A stretch of DNA of 64,000 bases from Plastoroseomonas hellenica. Lineage in GTDB: Bacteria > Pseudomonadota > Alphaproteobacteria > Acetobacterales > Acetobacteraceae. Positions 19,231 to 27,617 of this stretch are shown here, piece after piece (positions within the stretch are counted from its first letter, which is position 1; every line of letters begins with the position of its first letter). The DNA lies in the NCBI RefSeq assembly GCF_018129085.1, contig NZ_JAAGBB010000036.1, forward strand, positions 1 to 64,000, written 5' to 3'. Below the pieces are notes generated by a model, which searched no databases, had not been told where the DNA came from, and worked only from the letters and a program-made list of their open reading frames with translations. The position numbers and the translations under genes were made by a program.

Positions 19231-20256
19231 ATGATCCGGAAATTCGCGGTCGCGGCGCTCGCCGCGATCGGCGTCGTCGTCGCCGGCACCGCCGCTCAGG
19301 CGGGTGCGACACTCGATGGCGTCAAGCAGCGCGGCATCCTGGCCTGCGGGGTCAATGTCGGCGTCGCCGGCTTCTCCTTGCCGGACAGCCAGGGCGTCTG
19401 GCGCGGGATGGACACCGACCTCTGCCGCGCGGTCGCCGCCGCCGTGCTCGGCGATCCCACAAAGGTCCGCTTCGTGCCGCTCACCGCCGTACAGCGCTTC
19501 ACCGCATTGCAGTCGGGCGAGATCGACGTGCTGATCCGCCAGACCACGCTGTCGATGACGCGCGACACCAATCTCGGCCTGCGCCTGACCATCGCGAACC
19601 TCTATGACGGTCACGGCTTCATGGTGCGTCGCGATTCCGGCGTCACCAACCTGCGCGGCATGGATGGGATGACGATCTGCCTGTCGCCGGGCACCACGAA
19701 CGAGGTGGTGACCGCCGACTATTTCCGCACCAACAACCTGCGCTTCACGCCGCTGCTGCAGGAGCGGATGCAGGACAACGCCACGTCCCTCCAGGCCGGG
19801 CGCTGTGACGCGATCGGCACGGATGCGACGCAGCTCGCGGCGCTGCGCAGCCAGTTCACCGCGCCGGGCGACTTCGTCATCCTGCCCGAGCGCATCAGCA
19901 AGGAGCCTTACGGACCCGTGGTGCGCCGCGACGATCAGGAATGGTTCGACGTGGTCCGCTGGACGATCAATGCGCTGATCCAGGCGGAGGAGCTCGGCGT
20001 CACCGCCGCCAATGCCGAGGAACAGCGCCGCACCGCGCAGAACCCTGACATCCGCCGCCTGCTCGGCGCCGATCCGGTGCTCGGCCAGGCGCTGAAGCTC
20101 GACCCGGCTTGGGCCTACAACGCGATCCGGGCGGTTGGGAACTATGGGGAACTCTACAACCGCACCCTCGGCCCCGACACCCCGATCGCCTTGCCGCGCG
20201 GCGCCAACGACCTCTGGACCCGCGGCGGCCTGATGTACGCTTGGCCGATGCGGTGA
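19231..20256 (+). CDS. Amino-acid ABC transporter substrate-binding protein (AapJ-like)
   Basis: This is a periplasmic type-3 solute-binding protein of 341 aa. It has a signal peptide ending AAQAGA, then LDGVKQRGILACGVNVGVAG and FSLPDSQGVWRGMDTDLCRA. These residues are typical of the general L-amino-acid binding protein AapJ. FTALQSGEIDVLIRQTTLSM and TICLSPGTTNEVVTADYF form the ligand cleft. No permease or ATPase gene is adjacent, so it is an orphan or works with a transporter encoded elsewhere. RBS AAGGGGGGAAAC precedes ATG 19231. A strong hairpin separates it from pcaH. Confidence 0.88.
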   Translation: MIRKFAVAALAAIGVVVAGTAAQAGATLDGVKQRGILACGVNVGVAGFSLPDSQGVWRGMDTDLCRAVAAAVLGDPTKVRFVPLTAVQRFTALQSGEIDVLIRQTTLSMTRDTNLGLRLTIANLYDGHGFMVRRDSGVTNLRGMDGMTICLSPGTTNEVVTADYFRTNNLRFTPLLQERMQDNATSLQAGRCDAIGTDATQLAALRSQFTAPGDFVILPERISKEPYGPVVRRDDQEWFDVVRWTINALIQAEELGVTAANAEEQRRTAQNPDIRRLLGADPVLGQALKLDPAWAYNAIRAVGNYGELYNRTLGPDTPIALPRGANDLWTRGGLMYAWPMR

Positions 20257-20269
20257 TGCTATGACAGCC

Positions 20270-20294
20270 GGTGCCGCGCCCTTGGCGCGGCACC
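20270..20294 (+). terminator. Strong hairpin between the binding-protein gene and pcaH
   Basis: A perfect 11-bp stem (GGTGCCGCGCC / GGCGCGGCACC) with a 3-base loop ends 19 bases before the pcaH ATG. There is no T-run. It may terminate or attenuate read-through into pcaHG. Confidence 0.5.
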
Positions 20295-20313
20295 GTTGAT
20301 GGGAGCGGGTGGC

Positions 20314-21030
20314 ATGGACCTTGACCTCGAATTCGCCCCGCGCGATGCGGCCGCGCATCCGCCGGCGCTCGCGCCGATCTATCGCAGCACGCTGCTGCGC
20401 GCGCCGCGCCAGCCCCTGCTCTCCCTCCGCAGCACGCTCACGGAGATCACCGGGCCGATCTTCGGGGAGAGCGAGCTCGATCCGATCGACGCGGACCTCA
20501 CCCGCAACCATGCCCGGGACGGCGATCCGATCGGGGAGCGCATCACCCTGCATGGCCGGGTGCTGGACGGCGATGCGCGGGCGGTGCCGGGGGTGCTGGT
20601 CGAGATCTGGCAGGCCAATGCCGGCGGTCGCTACCGGCATACCAATGACAGTTTCACCGCCGCGATCGACCCCAATTTCGGCGGCTGCGGTCGCGTCATC
20701 ACCGATGCCGAAGGCCGCTACCGCTTCCGCACCATCCGCCCGGGCCCCTATCCTTTTCCGAACCGGGAGAATGACTGGCGCCCGGCGCATATCCACTACT
20801 CGGTCTTCGGCCAGGGTTTCTCCCAGCGCCTGATCACCCAGTCCTATTTCGAGGGCGACCCGCTGATCGCCCGCGACGCCATCCTCGGCACCATGCCGGA
20901 TGTGGCGGCGCGGCAACGGCTGGTGGCGACGCTCGACATGGAGGCCTCCGCGCCCTTCGAGGCGCTGGCTTGGCGCTTCGATATCGTGTTGCGCGGCCGC
21001 GGCGCCTCCCGCTTCGAGAGCGTGGCATGA
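20314..21030 (+). CDS. pcaH: Protocatechuate 3,4-dioxygenase, beta subunit
   Basis: PcaH is the iron-bearing subunit of the intradiol dioxygenase that opens protocatechuate to beta-carboxymuconate. The four Fe(III) ligands can all be placed: Y107 in GGRYRHTN, Y146 in PGPYPFPN, and H159 and H161 in WRPAHIHYSV. The N-terminus (DLTRNHARDGDPIGERITLH) is of PcaH type. Numbering is from ATG 20314 (MDLDLEFAP); upstream TTG 20296 and ATG 20299 are in frame, but the GGGAG ribosome site fits 20314. It overlaps pcaG by ATGA. No other pca genes are in the window. Confidence 0.9.
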   Translation: MDLDLEFAPRDAAAHPPALAPIYRSTLLRAPRQPLLSLRSTLTEITGPIFGESELDPIDADLTRNHARDGDPIGERITLHGRVLDGDARAVPGVLVEIWQANAGGRYRHTNDSFTAAIDPNFGGCGRVITDAEGRYRFRTIRPGPYPFPNRENDWRPAHIHYSVFGQGFSQRLITQSYFEGDPLIARDAILGTMPDVAARQRLVATLDMEASAPFEALAWRFDIVLRGRGASRFESVA

Positions 21031-21626
21031 GCAAGCTGCCTGAGACACCCTCCCAGACCGCTGGCCCCTACGTGCATATCGGCCTGATCCCGCGCCAGGC
21101 CGGCTTCGACATCTTCGAGAACAACCTCGGCGCCGCGATGCTGACGCCAGAGACGAAGGGCGAGCGCATCCGCATCGAAGGCCGCATCTTCGATGGCGCC
21201 GACGCGCTGGTGCGTGACGCGCTGGTCGAGATCTGGCAGGCCGATGCGGGCGGGCGCTTCGCGCATCCGGCCGACCGCCAGAACGGGCCACCGCCCGACC
21301 CGCATTTCCGCGGCTGGGGTCGATCGGGGACCGATTTCGCGACCGGGGTCTGGGGCTTCGACACCATCAAGCCGGGGCGGGTGGGCCCGATGGCGCCGCA
21401 TGCCAGCCTCTGGATCGTCGCGCGCGGCATCAACACCGGCCTCGCGACGCGGGTCTACTTCGCGGATGAGGACGCGGCGAATGCCGAGGATCCGGTGCTG
21501 CGCATGGTCGAGCCGGCGCGCCGCTTCACGCTGATCGCGCCGCGCGCGCTGCGCGGCGGGATACCCGTCTACAGCTTCGACATCCGCCTGCAGGGCGACG
21601 GCGAGACGGTCTTCCTCGACGTGTAG
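21027..21626 (+). CDS. pcaG: Protocatechuate 3,4-dioxygenase, alpha subunit
   Basis: The 199-residue partner of PcaH starts MSKLPETPSQTAGPYVHIGL, the typical PcaG N-terminus. It keeps the intradiol fold (IEGRIFDGADALVRDALVEI, WQADAGGRFAHPADRQ) but not the full set of metal ligands, as expected for the structural alpha subunit. ATG 21027 overlaps the pcaH stop, so subunit synthesis is coupled. The product of the pair would need PcaB, PcaC and PcaD, which must be encoded elsewhere if the pathway is complete. Confidence 0.9.
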   Translation: MSKLPETPSQTAGPYVHIGLIPRQAGFDIFENNLGAAMLTPETKGERIRIEGRIFDGADALVRDALVEIWQADAGGRFAHPADRQNGPPPDPHFRGWGRSGTDFATGVWGFDTIKPGRVGPMAPHASLWIVARGINTGLATRVYFADEDAANAEDPVLRMVEPARRFTLIAPRALRGGIPVYSFDIRLQGDGETVFLDV

Positions 21627-21741
21627 CGAGCGCTTCGCGGCGCGAAGGTGGACGGGCTGTCATCGCGCTCCGCGGCGCACCGGCTTGCCGGAATGCAGGC
21701 CACGGCTATCCTGGCGGCAAGCAACCCCAGGGACGAGACGC

Positions 21742-22710
21742 ATGGCCCCCCGCATCCTCATGATGGACAGCCCGTTGAGCGCGATGGAAATCGCGCGCGA
21801 ACTCGTGCCCTCGGGCATGGAGATGGTGGTGGCCCCGCTCGGCAGCGCCGAGTTCAAGGCCGCGGCGCCGACGGCGGATTTCCTGGTCGGCTTCGGCAAT
21901 CGCGCGATCGATGCCGGGTTCTTCAGGACGGCGCCGCAGCTCAAGCTGTTCCAGCTTCTCTCCGCCGGCTACGACACGGTCGATATCGAAGCGGCGCGCG
22001 GCGCCGGCGTCCCGGTCTGTAACAATGGTGGTGCCAATTCCACCGCCGTCTCCGAACACACCATGCTGCTGATGATGGCGGTCTGCCGGCGCCTGGTCTG
22101 GCAGCATGAGAGCGTGGTGACCGGCCGCTGGCGCGGCAACAACCCGGGCTCCGTCAAGCTGTTCGAGTTGCGCGACAAGGTGCTCGGTCTCGTCGGCCTC
22201 GGCGCCATCGGCAAGAAGGTGGCCCGCCTTGCCAATGCCTTCGGCATGCGGGTGCAGTATTACGACATCCGCCGCGTCTCGGAAGCGGAGGAGGATGCGC
22301 TGAGCGTCCGCTTCCGCCTGCTGAACGAGATCCTCCGGACCTCCGACATCGTCTCCCTGCACGTGCCGCTGACGCCGGCATCGAAGCACATGATCGGTGC
22401 GGCGGAGCTGGCGTCGATGAAGCCCAGCGCCTTCCTGGTCAACACCTGCCGTGGGCCGGTGATCGACGAGCGCGCACTGACCGCGGCGCTGGAAGGCGGC
22501 ACCATTGCCGGCGCCGGCCTCGACGTCTTCGACCAGGAGCCGCCGCCGGCCGACAACCCGCTGTTCAAGCTGCCGAATGTGATCCTGAGCCCGCACTATG
22601 CCGGCCCGACCTGGGACAATCAGCAGGCGCGCTTCCGCAACGCCTTCGACAATTGCCAGCGCGTCGCCCGCGGCGAGAAGCCGCTCTGGGTCATCCCGGA
22701 GCTGCAGTAA
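21742..22710 (+). CDS. D-isomer-specific 2-hydroxyacid dehydrogenase family protein
   Basis: An NAD(P)-dependent dehydrogenase of 322 aa. The nucleotide-binding fold carries LGLVGLGAIGKKVARLANAF. Catalytic residues are Arg in NTCRGPVIDE, Glu in DVFDQEPPP and His in LSPHYAGPTW. The N-terminal part has LLSAGYDTVDIEAARGAGV. It belongs to the D-lactate / phosphoglycerate / glyoxylate reductase group, but the substrate is not evident. ATG 21742 follows GGGACGAGACG. A terminator follows directly. Confidence 0.88.
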   Translation: MAPRILMMDSPLSAMEIARELVPSGMEMVVAPLGSAEFKAAAPTADFLVGFGNRAIDAGFFRTAPQLKLFQLLSAGYDTVDIEAARGAGVPVCNNGGANSTAVSEHTMLLMMAVCRRLVWQHESVVTGRWRGNNPGSVKLFELRDKVLGLVGLGAIGKKVARLANAFGMRVQYYDIRRVSEAEEDALSVRFRLLNEILRTSDIVSLHVPLTPASKHMIGAAELASMKPSAFLVNTCRGPVIDERALTAALEGGTIAGAGLDVFDQEPPPADNPLFKLPNVILSPHYAGPTWDNQQARFRNAFDNCQRVARGEKPLWVIPELQ

Positions 22711-22715
22711 GCGCC

Positions 22716-22754
22716 GGCCTCCTCGCCGATGCCACCAGCATCGGCGAGGAGGCC
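22716..22754 (+). terminator. 17-bp perfect hairpin after the dehydrogenase
   Basis: The arms GGCCTCCTCGCCGATGC and GCATCGGCGAGGAGGCC (17 of 17 bp) enclose the loop CACCA, starting 6 bases after the stop. There is no T-run, but the stem is long enough to act as a terminator or 3'-end stabiliser. Confidence 0.7.
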
Positions 22755-22814
22755 GCCACATCAGGGACGAAAAATCCCTCGACAGCCCTCCGCGCATCTC
22801 TCTCGGACAGGTTC

Positions 22815-23030
22815 CTAGTGCCTGGTCGACAGACCGCGCAGTGGCTCCCAGAGCGATAGCTGGCGGCCGTGAGTGTCATAGGCGATGGCGCAGGCCGCCC
22901 AGATGCGGGTGACGAATTCCTCCACGCCCTTCTGCTCCCATTCGTCCGAACAGGGCACCATCTCGCGAAGGGCATCCACGCCCGCCTTCAGCATGTCGGG
23001 CGTCAGCTCTGTGGGGATGAAGTCAGCCAT
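22815..23030 (-). CDS. Small conserved-looking hypothetical protein
   Basis: The 71-residue product begins MADFIPTELTPDMLKAGVDA. It looks like a real soluble helical protein: balanced composition, several acidic residues, and EWEQKGVEEFVTRIWAACAI as an amphipathic helix. Cysteines are at 27 and 47. A purine-rich GAGAGAGGCGC precedes ATG 23030, and codon use resembles that of the neighbours. No domain is recognised. It is followed by nothing on its strand and lies between the dehydrogenase terminator and the MATE gene. Confidence 0.6.
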   Translation of the reverse strand: MADFIPTELTPDMLKAGVDALREMVPCSDEWEQKGVEEFVTRIWAACAIAYDTHGRQLSLWEPLRGLSTRH

Positions 23031-23127
23031 GCGCCTCTCTCCGCCTCGCTGCGGACGTTCGGGCAGCTGACGTGCCGGCAGCATAGGCAGAGAGATCGCT
23101 AACACAGGGTGAACTGGAGAGCGGCCT

Positions 23128-24459
23128 CTAGGACTTCCCCGGCCAGACGCCTGGCCGGACGGCGGCGGCCGTGACCAGCCCATAGGCGGTGATGCCGAGC
23201 GCGACGCCGAGGAAATGGCCCTCCAGCCCGAAGCCGAGGGGCACGCCCAGCACCCAGCCGAGCCCGACCGCAAGCCCGATGCGCGATAGCGCGGCGGCCA
23301 CCGGCCAGCGCATCCGTCCCGCACCCATGGATGCGAAGTAGAGCGCCATGCCAAGCCCGAAGCCGCCGAGCGCGGGCCCGATGATCGCGATCGCGCGGGT
23401 CGCGATCGCGGCGACCTCCGGATCGCGGGTGAAGGCGCCGGCGACCAGCGCCGGCTGCAGCCCGACGAAGGCGCCGACGCCGCCCGCGACGGCGAGCGCC
23501 AGCAGCCCGCCGGCCCAGGCGATGCGGCGCGCGGTCGCCCAGTCCCCGGCGCCGACCGCACGCCCGACGAGCGCCGTCAGCGCCGAGCCGATGCCGAAGG
23601 CGAGCGGGATCATCAGGAATTCCAGTCGTGCCGAGATGCCATAGGCGGCGACCGCGGCGGCGCCATGGCTCGCGATCTGGATCGTCACCATGATGGTGGT
23701 GAGGTTCGCGATGGAGGCCAGCAGGCAGGCGACCAGCCCGACCGACAGGATGCGCTTGAACAGCGCGCCGGAAATGCGGGCGCGCCGGTCAGGCACGAAG
23801 CCGGCGCCGCCGCGCAGCACCACCATCGCCATGATGAGGGAGGCGACCCAGAAGACCAGGGCGAAGGCGATGCCGATGCCGGTCAGGCCGAGACCCGCCG
23901 GCTCCGCCAGCAGCCAGGAGATGGCCGGGATGGCGATCCAGACGCCGGCCATCACCCGCGCCGCCAGCCCGTGCCGTCCGCCGCCGCGCAGCACGGAGGC
24001 CAGCGTGTTCGCGAGCCAGGCGGGCAGCGCGCCGGCGCCGAACAGCCAGATGGCATAGGGCGCCGCCGCCACGGCTGCGGCCTCGCCGGCGATGGCGCCG
24101 AGGATGCTCCGCGGAAAGCCGGCGAGCGCGATCGCGAAGACCAGCGCCGCGGCGGTCGCGATCAGCACCGCATGCACCACGAGGGCGGAGGCCTCCGCGT
24201 CCCGCCGGCCGCCGAGGGCGCGGGCGATCGCGGAGACGACGCCGCCGCCCATGGCGCCCGCCGACATCTGCTGGAGCAGCAGCGCGAAGGGCAGCACCAC
24301 CGCCCAGCCTGCCAGCGCTGCGGTGCCCTGGCGTGCGGCCAGCCAGGTCTCGAAGAGCTGGGCCGCGGCCTGCAGCAGCGACATCAGCATGGTCGGCGCG
24401 GCGAGCGCGCCGATGCGGCGCAGCAGCTCCGACGGCGCAGGCGCCGTGGTCGCGCTCAT
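23128..24459 (-). CDS. MATE family efflux transporter
   Basis: This is a 443-residue membrane protein with about 12 hydrophobic helices. The two homologous halves each start with an LxLxxPxxLxxLLQ-like segment (IGALAAPTMLMSLLQAAAQL and ILSVGLVACLLASIANLTTI). LSGWAVV-type, GGGVVSAIARALGGR and IGSALTALVGRAVGAGDWAT are MATE landmarks. It would export drugs or cationic metabolites using a Na+ or H+ gradient. It is translated from an ATG overlapping the stop of the thioesterase gene. Both are divergent from a TetR regulator that probably controls them. Confidence 0.88.
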   Translation of the reverse strand: MSATTAPAPSELLRRIGALAAPTMLMSLLQAAAQLFETWLAARQGTAALAGWAVVLPFALLLQQMSAGAMGGGVVSAIARALGGRRDAEASALVVHAVLIATAAALVFAIALAGFPRSILGAIAGEAAAVAAAPYAIWLFGAGALPAWLANTLASVLRGGGRHGLAARVMAGVWIAIPAISWLLAEPAGLGLTGIGIAFALVFWVASLIMAMVVLRGGAGFVPDRRARISGALFKRILSVGLVACLLASIANLTTIMVTIQIASHGAAAVAAYGISARLEFLMIPLAFGIGSALTALVGRAVGAGDWATARRIAWAGGLLALAVAGGVGAFVGLQPALVAGAFTRDPEVAAIATRAIAIIGPALGGFGLGMALYFASMGAGRMRWPVAAALSRIGLAVGLGWVLGVPLGFGLEGHFLGVALGITAYGLVTAAAVRPGVWPGKS

Positions 24460-24893
24460 GCCGGCGCCGCTTCCAGGATCAGGCAGGTCTCGCTGCCATG
24501 CGCGACCAGACGGCCCTCGGCGTCGAAGACCTTACCTTCGGCGCGCGCGACGCGGCGGCCCATATGCACCAGCCGCCCCTCGCAGCGGAGCGCCCCGGTA
24601 TCCTCGACCACGGCGCGGACATAGCCGGTTGTCATGTCGATGGTGGTGTAGCTCTGGCCGGGCCGCAGCGCCGAATGCACGGCGCAGCCCATGGCGCTGT
24701 CGAGCAGCCCGGCGATCCAGCCGCCATGCACGGTGCCCTGCGGGTTGTAGTAGCGGCGGGAGGGTTCGCCGATGAACACCACCTGCCCATGCGCGACCTC
24801 GGTCAGGCAGATGCCGGTGGCCTCGGCGAAGGGCGGCGGCGGGCGGGCGCCCGACAGCAGCGCGCGCAGTTGTTCGAGCCCGTCGAGCGGCAT
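24456..24893 (-). CDS. PaaI-type hotdog thioesterase
   Basis: The product (145 aa) contains the hotdog-fold signature NPQGTVHGGWIAGLLDSAMG with the catalytic-region His-Gly-Gly, and SYTTIDMTTGYVRAVVEDTG as the next strands. The family hydrolyses acyl-CoA thioesters, with PaaI acting on phenylacetyl-CoA derivatives. The acyl group here is not predictable. The gene precedes and overlaps the MATE gene (ATGA), an unexpected pairing of thioesterase and efflux pump. It is divergent from TetR with a 71-base shared control region. Confidence 0.88.
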   Translation of the reverse strand: MPLDGLEQLRALLSGARPPPPFAEATGICLTEVAHGQVVFIGEPSRRYYNPQGTVHGGWIAGLLDSAMGCAVHSALRPGQSYTTIDMTTGYVRAVVEDTGALRCEGRLVHMGRRVARAEGKVFDAEGRLVAHGSETCLILEAAPA

Positions 24894-24908
24894 CGGCGGC
24901 GTTCCCCG

Positions 24909-24937
24909 TTGAGGCGGTTAATCATGATGAGTATAAT
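24909..24937 (+). promoter_or_regulatory. Sigma-70 promoter and probable operator of the TetR gene
   Basis: TTGAGG (24909-24914), a 17-base spacer and a consensus TATAAT (24932-24937) lie 27 bases before the TetR ATG. The AT-rich stretch TTAATCATGATGAGTATAAT overlapping the -10 is loosely palindromic and contrasts sharply with the GC-rich surroundings. It is the likely operator for self-control and for the divergent thioesterase-MATE unit. Confidence 0.6.
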
Positions 24938-24964
24938 TTAAGCGGTCAAGCGCAGGAGCGGACG

Positions 24965-25558
24965 ATGAAGGTGTCCCGCGAAGTGGCGGCAGCGAACCGC
25001 GAACGCGTGCTGAAGGCGGCGGCACGTCTGTTCCGAGAGCACGGCATCGACGGTGTCGCGCTCACGGACGTGATGCGCGAGGCCGGGCTGACCCATGGCG
25101 CTTTCTACGGTCAGTTCGCCTCGAAGGAGGCGCTGGCGGCGGAGGCGGCGCGCCATGCGATGGAAGCGTCCGCCGCGCGTTGGGCGCGGCGCGAACCCGT
25201 CGATCTCCCGACCTTCGCCGCGGCCTATCTCTCCGCCGAGCATCGCGATCGGCCGGACCGCGGCTGTCCCTTGCCGACGCTCGCCGTGGAGGCGGCGCGG
25301 CGGGGTGGTCCGGTCGGAGAGGCCATCGCGGAAGCTGTACAGGGCGCTGCGACGCGGCTTGCGGCGCGGATGGCAACGACACCGCCCGAGGACCGGCCCG
25401 ATGCCGCGCTGGCCGCGCTCTCGACCCTGGTCGGCGCCGTGGTGCTTTCCCGCGCTGTGGGTGACCGGTCACTCTCCGACCGCATCCTCGCGGCAGCGCG
25501 GGCCGCGGTCGAAGAAGCGGAGGCGCGCCGTGCGGGGAGTTTGCCCAACGGCGCGTAA
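24965..25558 (+). CDS. TetR/AcrR family transcriptional regulator
   Basis: A 197-residue repressor. The N-terminal helix-turn-helix is ERVLKAAARLFREHGIDGVA followed by LTDVMREAGLTHGAFYGQF, which is typical of TetR members related to NemR/AcuR. The helical C-terminal ligand domain includes DRGCPLPTLAVEAARRGGPV with a single Cys in a position used for electrophile sensing in some relatives (inference). It is divergent from the PaaI-MATE pair. RBS GCAGGAGCGG precedes ATG 24965. Confidence 0.9.
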   Translation: MKVSREVAAANRERVLKAAARLFREHGIDGVALTDVMREAGLTHGAFYGQFASKEALAAEAARHAMEASAARWARREPVDLPTFAAAYLSAEHRDRPDRGCPLPTLAVEAARRGGPVGEAIAEAVQGAATRLAARMATTPPEDRPDAALAALSTLVGAVVLSRAVGDRSLSDRILAAARAAVEEAEARRAGSLPNGA

Positions 25559-25572
25559 ACCCTGATGGTGCA

Positions 25573-25662
25573 ATGCAAGCGGCCGCAGGCCGCCATAGGT
25601 TTCTGCGGCGGCGAGCGCAGCCGATGCCCAGCGGCCGCGGGTGTGGCCGCCGGCGTTTGAGG
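25573..25662 (-). repeat. GC-rich repeat, family 3, copy f (partial)
   Basis: On the minus strand it starts CCTCAAACGCCGGCGG and contains GGGCATCGGCTGCGCTCGCC and GCGGCCTGCGGCCGC, but lacks the CTTGGCTTTCGCGCTGTC block. Unlike the other copies, no gene stop codon on the same strand precedes it. Confidence 0.65.
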
Positions 25663-25803
25663 TCCAGCGTGACGCTTTCCGCCTTGCGTCCAGGCCCGTG
25701 CAGCGCATCTATGGGATGATTGAGTCCGCCGGGCGGGCCGGTGCCGGTCCTTGGTGCCGTGCGCGATCCGGGCGGCCTCGAACCACCGAGGAATGCTGGC
25801 CCC

Positions 25804-26742
25804 ATGGATGTGATCTTCGACCCGAACCGCCAGGCTGCCCCCACTGGCGGCCCCGATCCGGTGAAGGACGGCGACCAGAAGACCTTCATGCAGGACGTGA
25901 TCAACGCCAGCCGCGAGGTCCCCGTCCTCGTGGATTTCTGGGCGACCTGGTGCGGCCCCTGCAAGCAGCTCACGCCCACGCTCGAGAAGGTGGTTCGCGC
26001 TGCGCAGGGCCGGGTGCGGCTGGTCAAGATCGACATCGACCAGAACCGCGCCCTGGTGCAGCAGCTCAGCCAGATGGGGCTGCCGCTGCAATCGGTACCG
26101 ACCGTCGTCGCCTTCTGGCAGGGCCAGATCGCCGATCTCTTCCAGGGTGCACTGCCCGAGGGCGAGGTGAAGAAGTTCATCGAGCAGCTCCTGAAGACGG
26201 CCGGCGGCCAGATGCCCGCCGCCGATCTGCTGGCCGAGGCCAAGGCGGCTGCCGAGGAGGGCGACCACCAGGGCGCGCTGGAGCTCTTTGGCGCCCTTGC
26301 CCAGGCCGAGCCCGAGAATGCCGAAGCGCTCGCCGGCGTCGCCCGCAGCCTGATGGCGCTCGGCGAGGAGGAGCAGGCGCTCGCCGTCCTCGGGAACGTG
26401 CCCGCCAAGCTGCACGACCATGCCGAGATCGCCTCGGTCCGCTCCGCGCTGGAGCTCGCGGCCGAGGGTCGCCGGGCGCGGGAGAAGTTCGGCGAGTTCG
26501 AGGCGCGGCTTGCCGCCGATCCGAATGATCACCAGGCCCGCATCGACCTCGCGGTGGCGCTCAACGCCGCTGATGAGCGCGAGAAGGCGGTGGATGCCCT
26601 GCTCGAAGCCTTCAAGCGCGACCGCGCCTGGAACGAGGAAGCGGCGCGCAAGCAATTGCTGAAATTCTTCGAGGCCTGGGGCTTCTCAGATCCCGCCTCG
26701 GTCGCCGGCCGGCGCAAGTTGTCGTCGCTGTTGTTCCGCTGA
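25804..26742 (+). CDS. Thioredoxin-TPR protein, CnoX (YbbN)-like
   Basis: The chain (312 aa) starts with a thioredoxin domain (~20-130) containing VPVLVDFWATWCGPCKQL, with the redox pair C50-x2-C53. Helical TPR-like repeats follow (EGDHQGALELFGALAQAEPE, ENAEALAGVARSLMALGEEE). The E. coli counterpart CnoX lacks one of these cysteines or uses them differently and hands substrates to DnaK/GroEL under oxidative stress. Here the full WCGPC motif suggests real disulfide chemistry. ATG 25804 is chosen because upstream residues are repeat-derived. It is followed at 8 bases by the LON-domain gene. Confidence 0.88.
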   Translation: MDVIFDPNRQAAPTGGPDPVKDGDQKTFMQDVINASREVPVLVDFWATWCGPCKQLTPTLEKVVRAAQGRVRLVKIDIDQNRALVQQLSQMGLPLQSVPTVVAFWQGQIADLFQGALPEGEVKKFIEQLLKTAGGQMPAADLLAEAKAAAEEGDHQGALELFGALAQAEPENAEALAGVARSLMALGEEEQALAVLGNVPAKLHDHAEIASVRSALELAAEGRRAREKFGEFEARLAADPNDHQARIDLAVALNAADEREKAVDALLEAFKRDRAWNEEAARKQLLKFFEAWGFSDPASVAGRRKLSSLLFR

Positions 26743-26749
26743 GGAGAGC

Positions 26750-27412
26750 ATGCCCGCCTTCCATCCCCGGCTCGAGGCGCTGCCATCGGAGATCGCGGTC
26801 TTCCCGCTCTCCGGCGCGCTGCTGCTGCCGGACGGGAAGCTGCCGCTGAACATCTTCGAGCCGCGCTACGTGGCGATGGTCGAGGACAGCCTGGCGAATG
26901 GACGCATGTTCGGCATGGTTCAGCCGGATCCGGCCGCCGGGGGCTGCGGGAACGGGCCTTGCCTCTACGAAGTCGGATGTCTCGGACGCCTGTCCTCCTT
27001 CAGCGAGACGGAGGACGGGCGATTCCTGGTCACGCTGTCCGGTCTGATCCGCTTCAAGGTGGCCGAGGAACTGGCGATGCGCCGCGGCTACCGGATGGTG
27101 CGGCCGGACTATGCCGGCTTCGAGGCGGATCTGGCACAGGGCGCCAAGCTGCCGCCGGTCGACCGGCCGGCGCTGATGGGAGCGCTGCGGCCCTATTTCC
27201 GGGCCCGCGGCATCGAGGCGAACTGGGATGCGGTGGAGCAGACGGCGGACGCCATGTTGGTAACGACGCTCTCCATGGTCTGCCCCTTCGAGGTGCCGGA
27301 GAAGCAGGCCCTGCTGGAGGCGCCGGACGCCTGCAGCCGCGCCGCCATGCTGATCGCGCTGATGCGCATGGGGGCAGCCGGCTGCGCATCGACGGAAGGG
27401 CGGCCGAGTTGA
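26750..27412 (+). CDS. LON peptidase substrate-binding domain protein
   Basis: The product (220 aa) consists only of the Lon N-terminal (LAN) domain: [47 protein letters not shown] and [20 protein letters not shown]. It has no ATPase or protease part. Its biochemical role is unknown; substrate recruitment is an inference from the Lon homology. RBS GAGGAGAGC precedes ATG 26750. It sits in a tight run after the thioredoxin-TPR gene and before Trm112, an order I recall as typical in Rhodospirillales. Confidence 0.9.
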   Translation: MPAFHPRLEALPSEIAVFPLSGALLLPDGKLPLNIFEPRYVAMVEDSLANGRMFGMVQPDPAAGGCGNGPCLYEVGCLGRLSSFSETEDGRFLVTLSGLIRFKVAEELAMRRGYRMVRPDYAGFEADLAQGAKLPPVDRPALMGALRPYFRARGIEANWDAVEQTADAMLVTTLSMVCPFEVPEKQALLEAPDACSRAAMLIALMRMGAAGCASTEGRPS

Positions 27413-27428
27413 ACGGAAGGTGCGTGCG

Positions 27429-27617
27429 ATGAGCGGCGATGGGACGGTCGCGGTCGATCCGCGGTTGCTGGAGATCCTGGTCTGCCCGGTGACCAAGGGG
27501 CCGCTGCGCTATGACCGTGAGGCCGGGGAGCTGATCAGCGACAAGGCGGGCCTCGCCTTCCCGATCCGCGACGGCATCCCGATCATGCTCCCCGACGAGG
27601 CCAGAAAGCTTGATTGA
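27429..27617 (+). CDS. Trm112 family protein
   Basis: This 62-residue protein has the Trm112-like sequence [20 protein letters not shown] followed by [20 protein letters not shown]. The usual CxxC zinc knuckle is reduced to one Cys (VCPVTKG), as in many proteobacterial YcaR-type members. Trm112 proteins act as small activators of methyltransferases in other domains; bacterial partners are mostly unknown. ATG 27429 is preferred over GTG 27420. A family 3 repeat begins directly after its stop codon. Confidence 0.88.
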   Translation: MSGDGTVAVDPRLLEILVCPVTKGPLRYDREAGELISDKAGLAFPIRDGIPIMLPDEARKLD

